The translations under genes were made by a program, and so were the position numbers. A stretch of 64,000 nucleotides of DNA, from contig JAGWTR010000001.1 in assembly GCA_028868855.1 (NCBI GenBank), forward strand, positions 522,077 through 586,076. The letters are read 5' to 3'. The notes beneath the pieces were generated by a model. That model saw nothing but the letters and a program-made list of their open reading frames with translations. It ran no database searches and was not told where the DNA came from. Positions within the stretch are counted from its first letter, which is position 1. Each line of letters begins with the position of its first letter. Origin of the DNA: Burkholderiales bacterium. GTDB taxonomy: Bacteria; Pseudomonadota; Gammaproteobacteria; Burkholderiales; Burkholderiaceae_C. Positions 25,296 to 34,483 of this stretch are shown here, piece by piece.

Positions 25296-26948
25296 ATGTT
25301 GCTCGTTTGTCGACTAGGCTTGGTGGCTGTAGCGATGTTCGCGGCAACTGCAAGCTGGGGCGCCGCGCCCCATGCAGCGCAGGAGTCGATGTTTCGGTAC
25401 CAAACCCAGCCGGGTGACACGCTGATCGGTTTGGGTGAGGCGCTGCTGATCCATCCCGGCGATTGGCCCAAACTGACAACCCTGAACCGGATATCAGACG
25501 TCAGGCACATCCCTGTGGGATCGGTGATCCGCATCCCGCTGGCTTTGCTCAGGTCCCATCCGCGACCTGGACAGTTGGTCGCGGTGGTGGGTCAGGCTTC
25601 TCTGGCGAAACCGGGCACCCCCGCAGTGGCCGCCGCAGTCGGCGCCGATGTTGCCCCTGGCACCACCATCACCACAGACCCCACTGCTTACGTGACGGTT
25701 AGGCTGGCCGATGGCTCAGAGTTGAGATTGCAGCCTTCGACCACGGTGCAACTTGAATCGTCCGAACATTACGAGGCGCCGGGATTCTTTGCGTCAACCC
25801 TGCGGGTGCTCCAGGGGCGCGTCGAAGCATTGGTCACGCACATGACCGGTGGGGAGCCCCGATTCAAGGTCAAGACGCCGCAAACCGTGCTGGGCGTGCG
25901 AGGCACCGAGTTCCGCATCGCCACCGATGGCGCACACGGCCAGACCCGTGCCGAAGTGCTGACGGGCCTGGTGGCGGTCGGTGAGGGCAGACGCCCCACC
26001 TTGCTGGACTCGGGCTTTGCGACCCAAGCCGATGGCGCGGGGCACATCGCGACCAAGGTGCCCCTGCTGCCCGCGCCTGACCTGTCATCCTTGCCGGCCT
26101 TGTATGAACGCCTTGTGGTGCGGGCGGACTTGCATCCCGTTCCTGGCGCTGCGCGATATTGGGGACAAGTGTCTCGGGATCGGTTCTTTAGCATGGTGCA
26201 GGCGGAGGCGTCGTCAAGCACGCCCGAGTTGCGCTGGGCCAATCTACCGGATGGGAACTATGTTCTGCGTGTGCGTGTGGCCGATGCCAACGGCATAGAA
26301 GGGCGCGATGCCATCCATCACTTCAAGCTGAAAGCGCGCCCGGAGCCGCCGATGGCCTCATGGCCGACGCCGCGAGGCATCGTGCAAGGCACGGCCGCGA
26401 AGCTGGCATGGGCTCAGCAAACAGAGGCGGCCAGCTATCACGTCCAGGTCGCGCGTGACCCCGAATTTAAGGAGTTGTTGCGAGATGAAGCATCAGTGAA
26501 AGTCGCTTCGTTCAGTGCTGATTTGTTGCCGGGCGCGTATTTCTGGCGACTGGCCAGCGTTCGGCCTGATGGCGACCAAGGCCCGTTTGGCGACCCCCAA
26601 TCGTTTGTGCTGCGGCCGCTTCCGCCCCAACCCGGTCCGCCCAAAATTGATGAGCGCCATATCAGGTTCAGCTGGGCGGGTGAGCCGGGCCAGACTTTTG
26701 AATTCCAGATGGCGCGTGACGAAGGATTTGCCTCAGTGGTCCTGGCCCAGCGTTTGAACACGCCCGTGATCGAGTTGGACAAGCCCTCAGAGGGCGGGCG
26801 ATATTTCATCCGCTACCGGGCCATCGATGCAGATGGGTTCGTGGGCGCCTACACCAGTGCGCAATTCTTTGACCTGCCGCGTTGCGTGGCTGACGGGCGG
26901 GGGCAGTGCGTGCACGCCGGTGCCGGTGGTTTGTTGATCAACCCATGA
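25296..26948 (+). CDS. FecR-domain protein with LysM and fibronectin-like repeats
   Basis: The 550-residue exported protein has a signal peptide (LGLVAVAMFAATASWGA). A LysM peptidoglycan-binding domain follows (about 34-80: YQTQPGDTLIGLGEALL, WPKLTTLNRI). A FecR domain comes next (about 110-215: VRLADGSELRLQPSTTVQLES, VKTPQTVLGVRGTEFRI). The C-terminal half has two or three fibronectin-III-like segments (LPDGNYVLRVRVADANG, LLPGAYFWRLASVRPDG, RYFIRYRAIDADG). It is likely periplasmic and wall-bound. It overlaps the CHASE2 kinase gene by 4 bp (ATGA), so the two are almost certainly made together; a ligand- or wall-sensing role is inferred. Confidence 0.85.
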   Translation: MLLVCRLGLVAVAMFAATASWGAAPHAAQESMFRYQTQPGDTLIGLGEALLIHPGDWPKLTTLNRISDVRHIPVGSVIRIPLALLRSHPRPGQLVAVVGQASLAKPGTPAVAAAVGADVAPGTTITTDPTAYVTVRLADGSELRLQPSTTVQLESSEHYEAPGFFASTLRVLQGRVEALVTHMTGGEPRFKVKTPQTVLGVRGTEFRIATDGAHGQTRAEVLTGLVAVGEGRRPTLLDSGFATQADGAGHIATKVPLLPAPDLSSLPALYERLVVRADLHPVPGAARYWGQVSRDRFFSMVQAEASSSTPELRWANLPDGNYVLRVRVADANGIEGRDAIHHFKLKARPEPPMASWPTPRGIVQGTAAKLAWAQQTEAASYHVQVARDPEFKELLRDEASVKVASFSADLLPGAYFWRLASVRPDGDQGPFGDPQSFVLRPLPPQPGPPKIDERHIRFSWAGEPGQTFEFQMARDEGFASVVLAQRLNTPVIELDKPSEGGRYFIRYRAIDADGFVGAYTSAQFFDLPRCVADGRGQCVHAGAGGLLINP

Positions 26949-29338
26949 GGGTTTCAGTCATGCAATATCGGAGTCAATGGTGGCGTGACTGGTTCGTGGT
27001 CGCCGCAGCGCTGGGCACCTTTGCTTTTCTGACCGGCGTCGGATCATGGGCTTGGCAGCTGGACCAGATCGTGTACGACGCGGGGCTCCTGGCCTGGCAA
27101 CGCCCGGGCCCCAAGGACATCGTGGTGGTGGCCATCGACGATGACAGTCTGGAAGCCGTAGGGCGCTGGCCATGGCGCCGCGCCATTCATGCCACGGCCA
27201 TCTCCCGAATCGCTGCGGCGCACCCCAAGGCCATTTTGCTCGACGTGCTGTTGAGCGAGCCCGATGCCGACCCACGCCAGGATGAGCTGTTGGCCACCGC
27301 GATCCGGCAGGCCGGCAATGTTGTGCTACCGGTTGCGTTCGCCGCCAATGCGATGGGTACCGGCCGGGAGTTGCGACCCATCGCAATCCTGGCCGATGCG
27401 GCCAGACAGTTGGCCCATTCTGATGTCGAGTTGGACCCGGATGGTGTGTTGCGTTCGGCCTATCTGCAAGCGGGTTGGGGCGCGCCGTCCCTGCCTCAGT
27501 TGGCGGTGGCCTTGCTGGATGTCGGCGCAGAGCACGTTGACCCGTCTGTGCGCACGCAGAAATCACCGGTTGCGCCGCCCGCGAGCTTTTCCAGGCTAGC
27601 GCCATCGTGGCAGCGCGATCATCGGGTGTTGATCCGCTACAGCGGGCCCGTAGGGCAGGTGCGGCGCGTGTCCTACATGGCCTTGTTGCGCGGCGATGTG
27701 CCCGTCTCTGAGCTCAAGGATAAGTACGTGCTGATCGGTGCCACCGCCGCGGCGTTGGGGGACTCCGTGACAACGCCCGTGTCGGGCGGGTCCCCCGGCA
27801 TGCCTGCGGTGGACGTGATCGCGCAGCTCCTGGACATGCTGCGCACTGGGGCAACCTTGCAAGCGGTGCCGCCTCTTGTCGTGGGCCTGATCTCTGCAAT
27901 ATTGGTGGTGGCGCTCATGTTGGCCCTTAGGCGGTTGACGCCGAAAGGCGCTCTACTGGTGGCCGGATCGGCGGCCCTGGGTTCGGCGCTGGTGTCCCTG
28001 CTGCTGATCAGGGCCGGTGTCTGGTTTGCGCCCACCAGCTTTGCCTTGGCGGCCTTCGCGGCGTATCCGCTGTGGAGTTGGCGTCGGCTCGAATCGACCC
28101 ATCGATTTCTGGACGAAGAACTGACGGTATTGCTGAAAGAGCCTGGCATCGCCCTTCCCAAGACGCCGGCACTGGCGACCGATCAGGTCCAAATGAACAA
28201 AATGGACCCCATGGAGCAGCGCATCGTGGCCATTAAAGCTGCCACCGAACGCGTGCGGGAGGCCCGTCGCTGCCTGTCCGCCATCCTGGAGACCTTGCCC
28301 GCAGCCGTGTTCCTGGTCGATGCGCTGGGACGGGTGCAGCAGGCCAATCACCAGGCATGTGGTTTGGTCGGGGTCACTGAAACGCAGGCCCTGAAGGAGC
28401 ACCCACTGGAGCACCTGTTGCGTGCCTGTGTCCCGACCGACGCGCCCCATTGGTCGATGTTGCTTGAGCGAGCGATATCGACTGGAGAGGTCATCACCAC
28501 CGAAGCACGCAACGCCGGTGGCGACACCTTCCTGGCACGCGTGGCACGCCTGCAGGTCAATGGTGGCGCGCGCCATGACCTGGTCGTGTGCCTGACCGAT
28601 GTCAGTCTGCTGCGCCAGGCCGAGCAGCAGCGAGATGAGTTGCTGGGCTTCATTGCACACGACCTGCGATCGCCGCAAGCGTCCTTGATCTCACTGGTGC
28701 AATTGCAGCGCATCTGTTCACCCCCTCTGCCGGAGGCTGAAGTGCTTGCGCACGTGGAGTCACTGGCCCGCAGCACCCTGCATCTATGCGATGAGTTGCT
28801 GCAGGTGATGCGGGCTGAGCATCGCCCCATCGAGCGCAGTCTCATGGACCTGGTCATCACCGCGCAAGCCGCAGTGGACGAGGTCGAACCCCAAGCCCGG
28901 TCCAAGCAAATTGAGATCGTGCGGGAGTGGTCGTCCCATGGACCGGCCTTAGCGTTGATCGACGATGTTTTGGTCCGCCGGGCGCTCATCAATCTGCTGA
29001 CCAATGCCATCAAGTTCAGCCCCTCCTTCACGAGGGTCACGATGCAGATCGAGCAGCGTGACGCGTTCTGGATACTGTCCGTCCGGGATCAGGGCCCCGG
29101 CATTCCAAAGGCTGAGTTGCCCAAACTGTTTCGCCGGTACCAACGCCTGGACAACGGCCAGCGCTCCACCATGGCGCCTGGCATCGGTCTGGGTTTGGTG
29201 TTCATCGAGACCGTCGCCCGCCGCCATGGTGGGCATGTGCATGTGGAGAGCGAAGAGGGCATTGGATCGCGGTTCGAGATGGCCCTCCCTGTCGACCATT
29301 CGCAGGCCCTTGTCTCAGATGGCTCACATGGGGTTTGA
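26945..29338 (+). CDS. CHASE2-domain sensor histidine kinase
   Basis: The 797-residue membrane sensor kinase has a first membrane helix (about 16-38), an extracytoplasmic CHASE2 domain (IVVVAIDDDSLEAVGRWPWRR to LKDKYVLIGATAAALGDSVTTP), and three further membrane helices (about 305-385). A PAS-like segment follows (ILETLPAAVFLVDALGRVQQANH), then HisKA with the phospho-acceptor His572 (FIAHDLRSPQAS), then HATPase_c (NLLTNAIKFSP, DQGPGIPK, GIGLGLVFIETVARRHGG). The ATG overlaps the FecR gene stop. No response regulator is encoded nearby, so the output is unknown. Its neighbours are parE and parC on the same strand. Confidence 0.88.
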   Translation: MRVSVMQYRSQWWRDWFVVAAALGTFAFLTGVGSWAWQLDQIVYDAGLLAWQRPGPKDIVVVAIDDDSLEAVGRWPWRRAIHATAISRIAAAHPKAILLDVLLSEPDADPRQDELLATAIRQAGNVVLPVAFAANAMGTGRELRPIAILADAARQLAHSDVELDPDGVLRSAYLQAGWGAPSLPQLAVALLDVGAEHVDPSVRTQKSPVAPPASFSRLAPSWQRDHRVLIRYSGPVGQVRRVSYMALLRGDVPVSELKDKYVLIGATAAALGDSVTTPVSGGSPGMPAVDVIAQLLDMLRTGATLQAVPPLVVGLISAILVVALMLALRRLTPKGALLVAGSAALGSALVSLLLIRAGVWFAPTSFALAAFAAYPLWSWRRLESTHRFLDEELTVLLKEPGIALPKTPALATDQVQMNKMDPMEQRIVAIKAATERVREARRCLSAILETLPAAVFLVDALGRVQQANHQACGLVGVTETQALKEHPLEHLLRACVPTDAPHWSMLLERAISTGEVITTEARNAGGDTFLARVARLQVNGGARHDLVVCLTDVSLLRQAEQQRDELLGFIAHDLRSPQASLISLVQLQRICSPPLPEAEVLAHVESLARSTLHLCDELLQVMRAEHRPIERSLMDLVITAQAAVDEVEPQARSKQIEIVREWSSHGPALALIDDVLVRRALINLLTNAIKFSPSFTRVTMQIEQRDAFWILSVRDQGPGIPKAELPKLFRRYQRLDNGQRSTMAPGIGLGLVFIETVARRHGGHVHVESEEGIGSRFEMALPVDHSQALVSDGSHGV

Positions 29339-29424
29339 CGGAGCATTCAGGGGCGCATCGCCGATCCGTCTAAACTGCACGGGCCTGAACGGGTTCGCCC
29401 GACACAGAAAAACACTTCTCCGCG

Positions 29425-31746
29425 ATGACCCAAGAATCCATTGATTTCAACCCGCCGCCGCCTGATGGCGGCGACACCCTGACCCTCGCTGACTACGCCG
29501 AACGCGCCTACCTGGAATACGCCTTGAGCGTGGTCAAGGGCCGGGCCTTGCCCGACGTGTGCGACGGCCAAAAACCAGTGCAACGGCGAATCCTCTACGC
29601 CATGGAGCGCATGGGGCTGTCGTTCACCACGGCCAGCGGCCCCAAGCCCGTCAAGAGTGCCCGCGTGGTGGGCGACGTGCTGGGCCGCTATCACCCGCAC
29701 AGCGACACCGCCGCCTACGACGCCATGGTGCGCATGGCGCAAGACTTTGCACTGCGTTACCCGCTGGTCGATGGCCAGGGCAACTTTGGCTCGCGCGACG
29801 GTGATGGCGCAGCGGCGATGCGTTACACCGAGGCCAGATTGGCGCCCATCACGCGATTGCTGATGGACGAGATCGACGAGGGCACGGTCGACTTCATCCC
29901 CAACTACGACGGCTCCACGCAAGAGCCCAAACAGTTGCCCGGACGCCTGCCCTTCGTGTTGCTCAATGGCGCCAGCGGCATCGCCGTGGGCCTGGCCACC
30001 GAGATTCCCAGTCACAACCTGCGCGAAGTGGCTTCGGCCGTCGTGGCCCTCATCAAGAATGAGCAGTTGCTCGATGACGAGCTGGCCGCGTTGATCCCCG
30101 GCCCCGACTACCCCGGCGGCGGGCAGATCATCTCCAGCCTGGACGACATCCGCGATGCGTACCGCACCGGGCGTGGCAGCCTGAAGGTGCGTGCCCGCTG
30201 GAAGATCGAGGACCTGGCGCGCGGTCAGTGGCAACTGGTGGTGACTGAACTGCCTCCGGGCACCAGCACTCAGAAGGTGCTCGAAGAGATCGAAGAGCTG
30301 ACCAACCCCAAGGTCAAGGCCGGCAAGAAGGCCTTGAGCGCCGACCAGACCCAACTCAAGACCACGGTGCTGTCGGTGCTGGACGCCGTGCGCGACGAAT
30401 CGAGCAAGGATGCCGCCGTGCGCCTGGTGTTTGAACCCAAGAGCCGCACGATTGAACAACAAGAGCTGATCACCACGCTGCTGGCGCACACCAGCTTGGA
30501 AAGCTCGGCCCCCATCAACCTGACCATGGTGGGTGCGGACGGCCGCCCCACGCAAAAGAGCCTGCGCCAGATCCTGGTCGAATGGATCGGTTTCAGGCAG
30601 GTCACGGTGCAGCGCCGTACGCAGCACCGCCTGGACAAGGTCCTTGATCGCATCCACATTCTGGAGGGGCGCCAACTGGTGCTGCTCAATCTGGATGAGG
30701 TCATCCGCATCATCCGCGAAAGCGATGAGCCCAAGCCCGCGCTGATCGAGCGCTTCAAGCTGAGCGACCGCCAGGCCGAGGACATCCTTGAAATCCGCCT
30801 GCGCCAGCTGGCCCGGCTGGAAGCGATCAAGATCGAGCAGGAACTCAGCAATCTGCGCACTGAACAAGCCAAGCTGGAAGACATTCTGGCCAACCCGGCG
30901 GTGCTCAAACGCACGGTGATCAAGGAGATTGAGGCCGATGCCAAGCAGTTCGGCGACGAGCGCCGCACCCTGATCCAGGCTGAAAAGCGCGCCGTGGCCG
31001 AAGTCAAGGTGATCGACGAACCCGTGACCGTGGTGGTCAGCCAGAAGGGGTGGGTACGTGCCCGCACTGGTCATGGCCATGATCCAGCCAGTTTTGCGTT
31101 CAAGGCGGGCGATGGCCTGTACGGCACGATCGAATGTCGCACGGTTGACCCGCTGATCGTGGTCGGCAACAACGGCCGCGTCTACAGCGTCAGCGTCAGC
31201 GCCTTGCCGGGCGCCCGCGGGGACGGCCAGCCCATCACCACCATGATCGAGCTGGAGTCAGGCACTCAGCCTCTGCACTACCTGGCCGGCCACGTGGACC
31301 AGATCGTGCTGCTGGCCAACACGGGTGGCTTTGGCCTGCTGGCCAAGCTGGGTGACCTGATCACCCGGCAGAAGGGCGGCAAGGGCTTCTTGACCCTCGA
31401 CGAAGGCAATGTGGTGCTGCCGCCTGTGCTGGTGCAGCCGGCGCACACCCAGGTGGCCTGCTTGTCTCAGAGCGGGCGCATGCTGGTGTTCGCGCTGGAC
31501 GAGCTCAAGCTGCAATCCAATGGCGGACGCGGTTTGACCCTGATGGACGTGGACCTCAAGAGCGACCCCTTGATCTCCGTGGCGAGCGCGCACAACGGCG
31601 TCAAGGTGATCGGCTCAGGCCGAGGCGGCAAGGCCAAGGAAGAGGATGTGAAGCACTCGGGCTATGCTGCCCACATCGGCAAACGCGCTCGCAAAGGCAA
31701 GGCCGTGGAAGGTATGCAGAAAGTTGTCCGGGTGCTGGCGCTTTAA
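29425..31746 (+). CDS. parC: DNA topoisomerase IV subunit A
   Basis: ParC is the DNA-cleaving subunit of topoisomerase IV. The 773-residue protein has the winged-helix breakage domain with catalytic Tyr134 ([14 protein letters not shown]), the [15 protein letters not shown] signature, a long coiled-coil ([24 protein letters not shown]) and a degenerate C-terminal beta-pinwheel. The region equal to the quinolone-resistance-determining region reads [10 protein letters not shown] at residues 90-99. Ser is at the Gly78 position and Thr at the Ser80 position of E. coli ParC. Length is typical. Confidence 0.95.
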   Translation: MTQESIDFNPPPPDGGDTLTLADYAERAYLEYALSVVKGRALPDVCDGQKPVQRRILYAMERMGLSFTTASGPKPVKSARVVGDVLGRYHPHSDTAAYDAMVRMAQDFALRYPLVDGQGNFGSRDGDGAAAMRYTEARLAPITRLLMDEIDEGTVDFIPNYDGSTQEPKQLPGRLPFVLLNGASGIAVGLATEIPSHNLREVASAVVALIKNEQLLDDELAALIPGPDYPGGGQIISSLDDIRDAYRTGRGSLKVRARWKIEDLARGQWQLVVTELPPGTSTQKVLEEIEELTNPKVKAGKKALSADQTQLKTTVLSVLDAVRDESSKDAAVRLVFEPKSRTIEQQELITTLLAHTSLESSAPINLTMVGADGRPTQKSLRQILVEWIGFRQVTVQRRTQHRLDKVLDRIHILEGRQLVLLNLDEVIRIIRESDEPKPALIERFKLSDRQAEDILEIRLRQLARLEAIKIEQELSNLRTEQAKLEDILANPAVLKRTVIKEIEADAKQFGDERRTLIQAEKRAVAEVKVIDEPVTVVVSQKGWVRARTGHGHDPASFAFKAGDGLYGTIECRTVDPLIVVGNNGRVYSVSVSALPGARGDGQPITTMIELESGTQPLHYLAGHVDQIVLLANTGGFGLLAKLGDLITRQKGGKGFLTLDEGNVVLPPVLVQPAHTQVACLSQSGRMLVFALDELKLQSNGGRGLTLMDVDLKSDPLISVASAHNGVKVIGSGRGGKAKEEDVKHSGYAAHIGKRARKGKAVEGMQKVVRVLAL

Positions 31747-31764
31747 CGACGCTGAAGCTGAACG

Positions 31765-33186
31765 CTAAACGCGCACCACGGTGACCGAGCACTCAGCCTC
31801 GGCCACCACCTGGGCACTCACGCTGCCCAGATAGCGGCGCAGGGCTGAGTTGCCGCGCGCGCCCATCACGATGTGGGCGACCTGGTTTTTATTGGCGAAC
31901 TCCACCAGGGCGGTTGCAGCGTCGGGCGATTCCAGCACATGGAATGTGAGCCGCTGATCGGCCATCTTCAGGGCTTGCTGCAGCGGACGAGCCCAGTGCT
32001 TGATGGCGACCAGTTGCTGCACATGCAAGCTGTTGCCGTGCTCATCGGTGAGCTTGTCCATGCCGACCCGATTGGTCTTGAGGATGGTGACGCAGGCCAG
32101 CCGTGCGCCGGGTTCGACTTCCAGGATGCGACGCACCGTCAGCAATAGTTTTTCCTGCAATTCGGGCGTGCTGGACTTGATGCCCACGGCCGCCATGATG
32201 ATGGGGCTGCGTTCGATCTGATCCGTTACTGTGGTGTCGTCCTTGGGTTCGGCGCCGAGAGCTTTGAACCAGCGGCCCAGCGTTTTGAGCTTGCCGGCGC
32301 TGCTCACTTTCTCGGCCCGTTCGGTCAAGCGCACTTGCTCGGGGTGCTGCAGGTCCAGGGCCAGTTGCGCAGCGCTTTGGTAGCGGTCTTCGGGCTGTAC
32401 TTCCAGGCAACGCAACACCACTTCCTGAAACCAGGGGGGTACTGTGGCGCACAAAGCCCTGGGCGGAATCGGCTCGGCATACAGGCGTTTGCGCAGGCCC
32501 CCCACGGTGTTGGGTTGGCCAAAAGGGCGCTCGCCGGTGGCCAGGTGGTACATCATCACGCCCAGCGCGAACAGGTCGCTGCGCGGGTCGGTGCGGACAA
32601 ACTGCACCTGCTCGGGAGACATGTAGGGCCCCGTCCCCATGGGCAGCGAAAACTCTTCTTCCAGCAGGTCGGGCAACTGGTCGTGGCGCGACAGGCCAAA
32701 GTCCAGCAACACGGCTTCGCCGGTTTCGCGGAACATGATGTTGCTGGGCTTGATGTCCAGGTGCACCACGTGCTGGCAGTGCAGCGCATGCAGGGCCTGT
32801 GCCACTGCGGCACCCAGTCGGGCCACTTCGTCCACGGGCAAGGGCGCCTGATCCAGACGCGGGCGCAGGGTCTCGCCGCCAAGGCGCTCCATCACGATGT
32901 ACGGCTGACGAGTGAAGTCGCCCCGCGCCAAAAAACGGGGCACATGAGGCCCGCTGAGCCGGGGCATGATCATGCTCTCGACCTCGAACCCGACGATGGA
33001 GGCCGGGTCCTGCCCTCCCATGATGCGCGGCACCTTCATGATCAAGGGCACGTCGGGCGGGGCTTCCAGTGCCGTGACCGACCACAGCGCGGCCATTCCG
33101 CCTTGGTGCAATCGCTCGTCCAGGCGAAACCCGTCGATCACCTGACCTGCTTCCAGGCGGTGCGGCGGGGAGGGTTCAATGCCCAT
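31765..33186 (-). CDS. Serine/threonine protein kinase fused to a USP domain
   Basis: The 473-residue protein has a eukaryotic-type kinase domain (about 15-290). It shows the glycine loop LHQGGMAALW, Lys51 (IMKVPR), the catalytic loop HLDIKPSN (142-149; Leu replaces the usual Arg, so a non-RD kinase) and the metal site DFG at 162-164, then MGTGPYMSPEQ. A linker follows, then a C-terminal universal-stress-protein-like domain (about 325-473; SPIIMAAVGIKS, HIVMGARGNSALRRYLGSVSAQVV). There is no membrane segment. It overlaps the upstream metallophosphatase gene by 11 bp, so kinase and phosphatase are co-expressed and may act on shared targets. Confidence 0.87.
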   Translation of the reverse strand: MGIEPSPPHRLEAGQVIDGFRLDERLHQGGMAALWSVTALEAPPDVPLIMKVPRIMGGQDPASIVGFEVESMIMPRLSGPHVPRFLARGDFTRQPYIVMERLGGETLRPRLDQAPLPVDEVARLGAAVAQALHALHCQHVVHLDIKPSNIMFRETGEAVLLDFGLSRHDQLPDLLEEEFSLPMGTGPYMSPEQVQFVRTDPRSDLFALGVMMYHLATGERPFGQPNTVGGLRKRLYAEPIPPRALCATVPPWFQEVVLRCLEVQPEDRYQSAAQLALDLQHPEQVRLTERAEKVSSAGKLKTLGRWFKALGAEPKDDTTVTDQIERSPIIMAAVGIKSSTPELQEKLLLTVRRILEVEPGARLACVTILKTNRVGMDKLTDEHGNSLHVQQLVAIKHWARPLQQALKMADQRLTFHVLESPDAATALVEFANKNQVAHIVMGARGNSALRRYLGSVSAQVVAEAECSVTVVRV

Positions 33187-33919
33187 GGATCAGTCTTTCT
33201 GCATCGTAAGCAGGCAAGCCGGCCGCGAGGATGCGTCGGGCGGCCTCATCGTGGTCGTAGGGAACACGGTGAAAGGTCAGCGTGCTGCTGTCGGTGTCGA
33301 AGGTGGCATAGCAGGCCGCCGGGTTGCCATCGCGGGGCTGCCCGACCGACCCTGGGATGGCCAGCCAGCGCCGAGCCGGCGACAGTTCAATGGGCACGCC
33401 GGGGACGGGCGTGAATTCGCCCGCCTTGCTGGTCTGACTCAGGTGATACAGGCAAGGCTCATGCACATGTCCGCAAAATACAAAACGAGATGGCGTGGCC
33501 ATCAGGCTGCGGGCGGCGTCCAGGCGGCTGAGCACATAGCCCCAGTGGACCGGGTCATGGGCATTGGCATGGGCGATCAGGCAAGGCCCGACGGTGGCGG
33601 TCAGGGGCAGCGAAGCCAGGAACACCTGCTGATCCGGGCTGAGTTGCTGGCGTGTCCATTCGAGGGACTGCAGGACATGGTGGCCCAACTCAGCGGTGCC
33701 GTGGCCGTCGATGGCGTCGTCGTGGTTGCCGCGCACGGCAATGGCTCCTCGGCTGATCTGGTCGCGGACAAAGTCGACCACCCAGACCGGATCGGCACCA
33801 TAGTCGACGAAGTCTCCCAGCAGCACCAGTTGGTCGATGCCCTGAGTCTGTGCGTGCGCCCACACAGCTTCCGTGGCCTGGCGATTGGAATGCAAATCGG
33901 ACAAGAGGGCGAGTTTCAT
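33176..33919 (-). CDS. Metallophosphoesterase (calcineurin-like), kinase partner
   Basis: The 247-residue protein has the full metallophosphatase motif set: SDLHSN (D-x-H), GDFVDYGAD (GD), GNHDD (GNHD), a middle His in LIAHANAHD, and CGHVHEP (GHxH). It resembles small YfcE/ApaH-like phosphodiesterases and PP2A-type phosphatases and should be cytoplasmic with a dimetal centre. Its last 11 bases overlap the start of the kinase-USP gene, suggesting an opposing phosphatase for that kinase. Nucleotide hydrolysis is the alternative. Confidence 0.85.
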   Translation of the reverse strand: MKLALLSDLHSNRQATEAVWAHAQTQGIDQLVLLGDFVDYGADPVWVVDFVRDQISRGAIAVRGNHDDAIDGHGTAELGHHVLQSLEWTRQQLSPDQQVFLASLPLTATVGPCLIAHANAHDPVHWGYVLSRLDAARSLMATPSRFVFCGHVHEPCLYHLSQTSKAGEFTPVPGVPIELSPARRWLAIPGSVGQPRDGNPAACYATFDTDSSTLTFHRVPYDHDEAARRILAAGLPAYDAERLIHGH

Positions 33920-34042
33920 GACTCAAGGGGTCTCCACCCCGCAGAGTCTAGCGTTTGAGGCGAGGGGCTGGTTGGGGGGGGCATGATTTTGATACCATGC
34001 GTTTTCCCTAGCGCGCCACACCCTGGCTTTGGCCGCCCAATC

Positions 34043-34342
34043 ATGACGATGACCGCAGAACAAGAAGCAGTACTGCGCTCGATCAGGAAACTCATCGACT
34101 TCTGGCAGATCACACCAGATGAACTGGATTTCGGTGATTCCCCCTCGATTGCGCACCCGATAGAAACCTTACCCAAGCCGACACCCTCGGGCCCGAAATA
34201 CCAGCACCCACGCACGGGTGAAACCTGGAACGGCGAGGGCATGCAACCTCAATGGATACGTGAGGCCCTGACCAAAGAGGGCTATACCGTGGACGAGTTG
34301 CGCTGCGCCCCCCTGAGCGAAAGCCCACCCGAGTTGAGGTGA
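34043..34342 (+). CDS. Small H-NS-family nucleoid-associated protein
   Basis: The 99-residue product has a short N-terminal helix (VLRSIRKLIDFWQITPDEL), a Pro-rich linker and a C-terminal H-NS-like DNA-binding motif (KYQHPRTGETWNGEGMQPQWI). In typical H-NS proteins the loop after the W-x-G is basic (QGR or RGR); here it reads GEGM, so minor-groove binding may be weak or different. The N-terminus is too short for the usual H-NS coiled-coil oligomerisation region. ATG at 34043 or 34049 are both possible; the frame opens earlier at 33983. It ends 31 bp before tRNA-Arg. Confidence 0.65.
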   Translation: MTMTAEQEAVLRSIRKLIDFWQITPDELDFGDSPSIAHPIETLPKPTPSGPKYQHPRTGETWNGEGMQPQWIREALTKEGYTVDELRCAPLSESPPELR

Positions 34343-34373
34343 ACCCATCGTGCTTGATGCACAATCTCGGCCG

Positions 34374-34448
34374 GGCTCCATGGTTCAATGGATAGAACAG
34401 CCCCCTCCTAAGGGGCAGATGCAGGTTCGATTCCTGCTGGGGCCACCA
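34374..34448 (+). tRNA. tRNA-Arg (anticodon CCT)
   Basis: A full cloverleaf of 75 nt with encoded CCA. The acceptor stem GGCTCCA pairs with TGGGGCC (34438-34444). The D arm is GTTC...GAAC. The anticodon stem GCCCC/GGGGC encloses the loop CTCCTAA with anticodon CCT at 34407-34409. The T arm is GCAGG TTCGATT CCTGC. It reads the rare AGG codon. It sits between the small H-NS gene and the convergent PAP2 gene. Confidence 0.95.
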
Positions 34449-34483
34449 AGTTACTGCATTTGCAATGTCGGAGCGCAGGGCAC

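Noticed and set aside
29347..31080. 577-codon open frame on the minus strand over parC
   Set aside because: Shadow frame of an essential conserved gene; no recognisable protein features.
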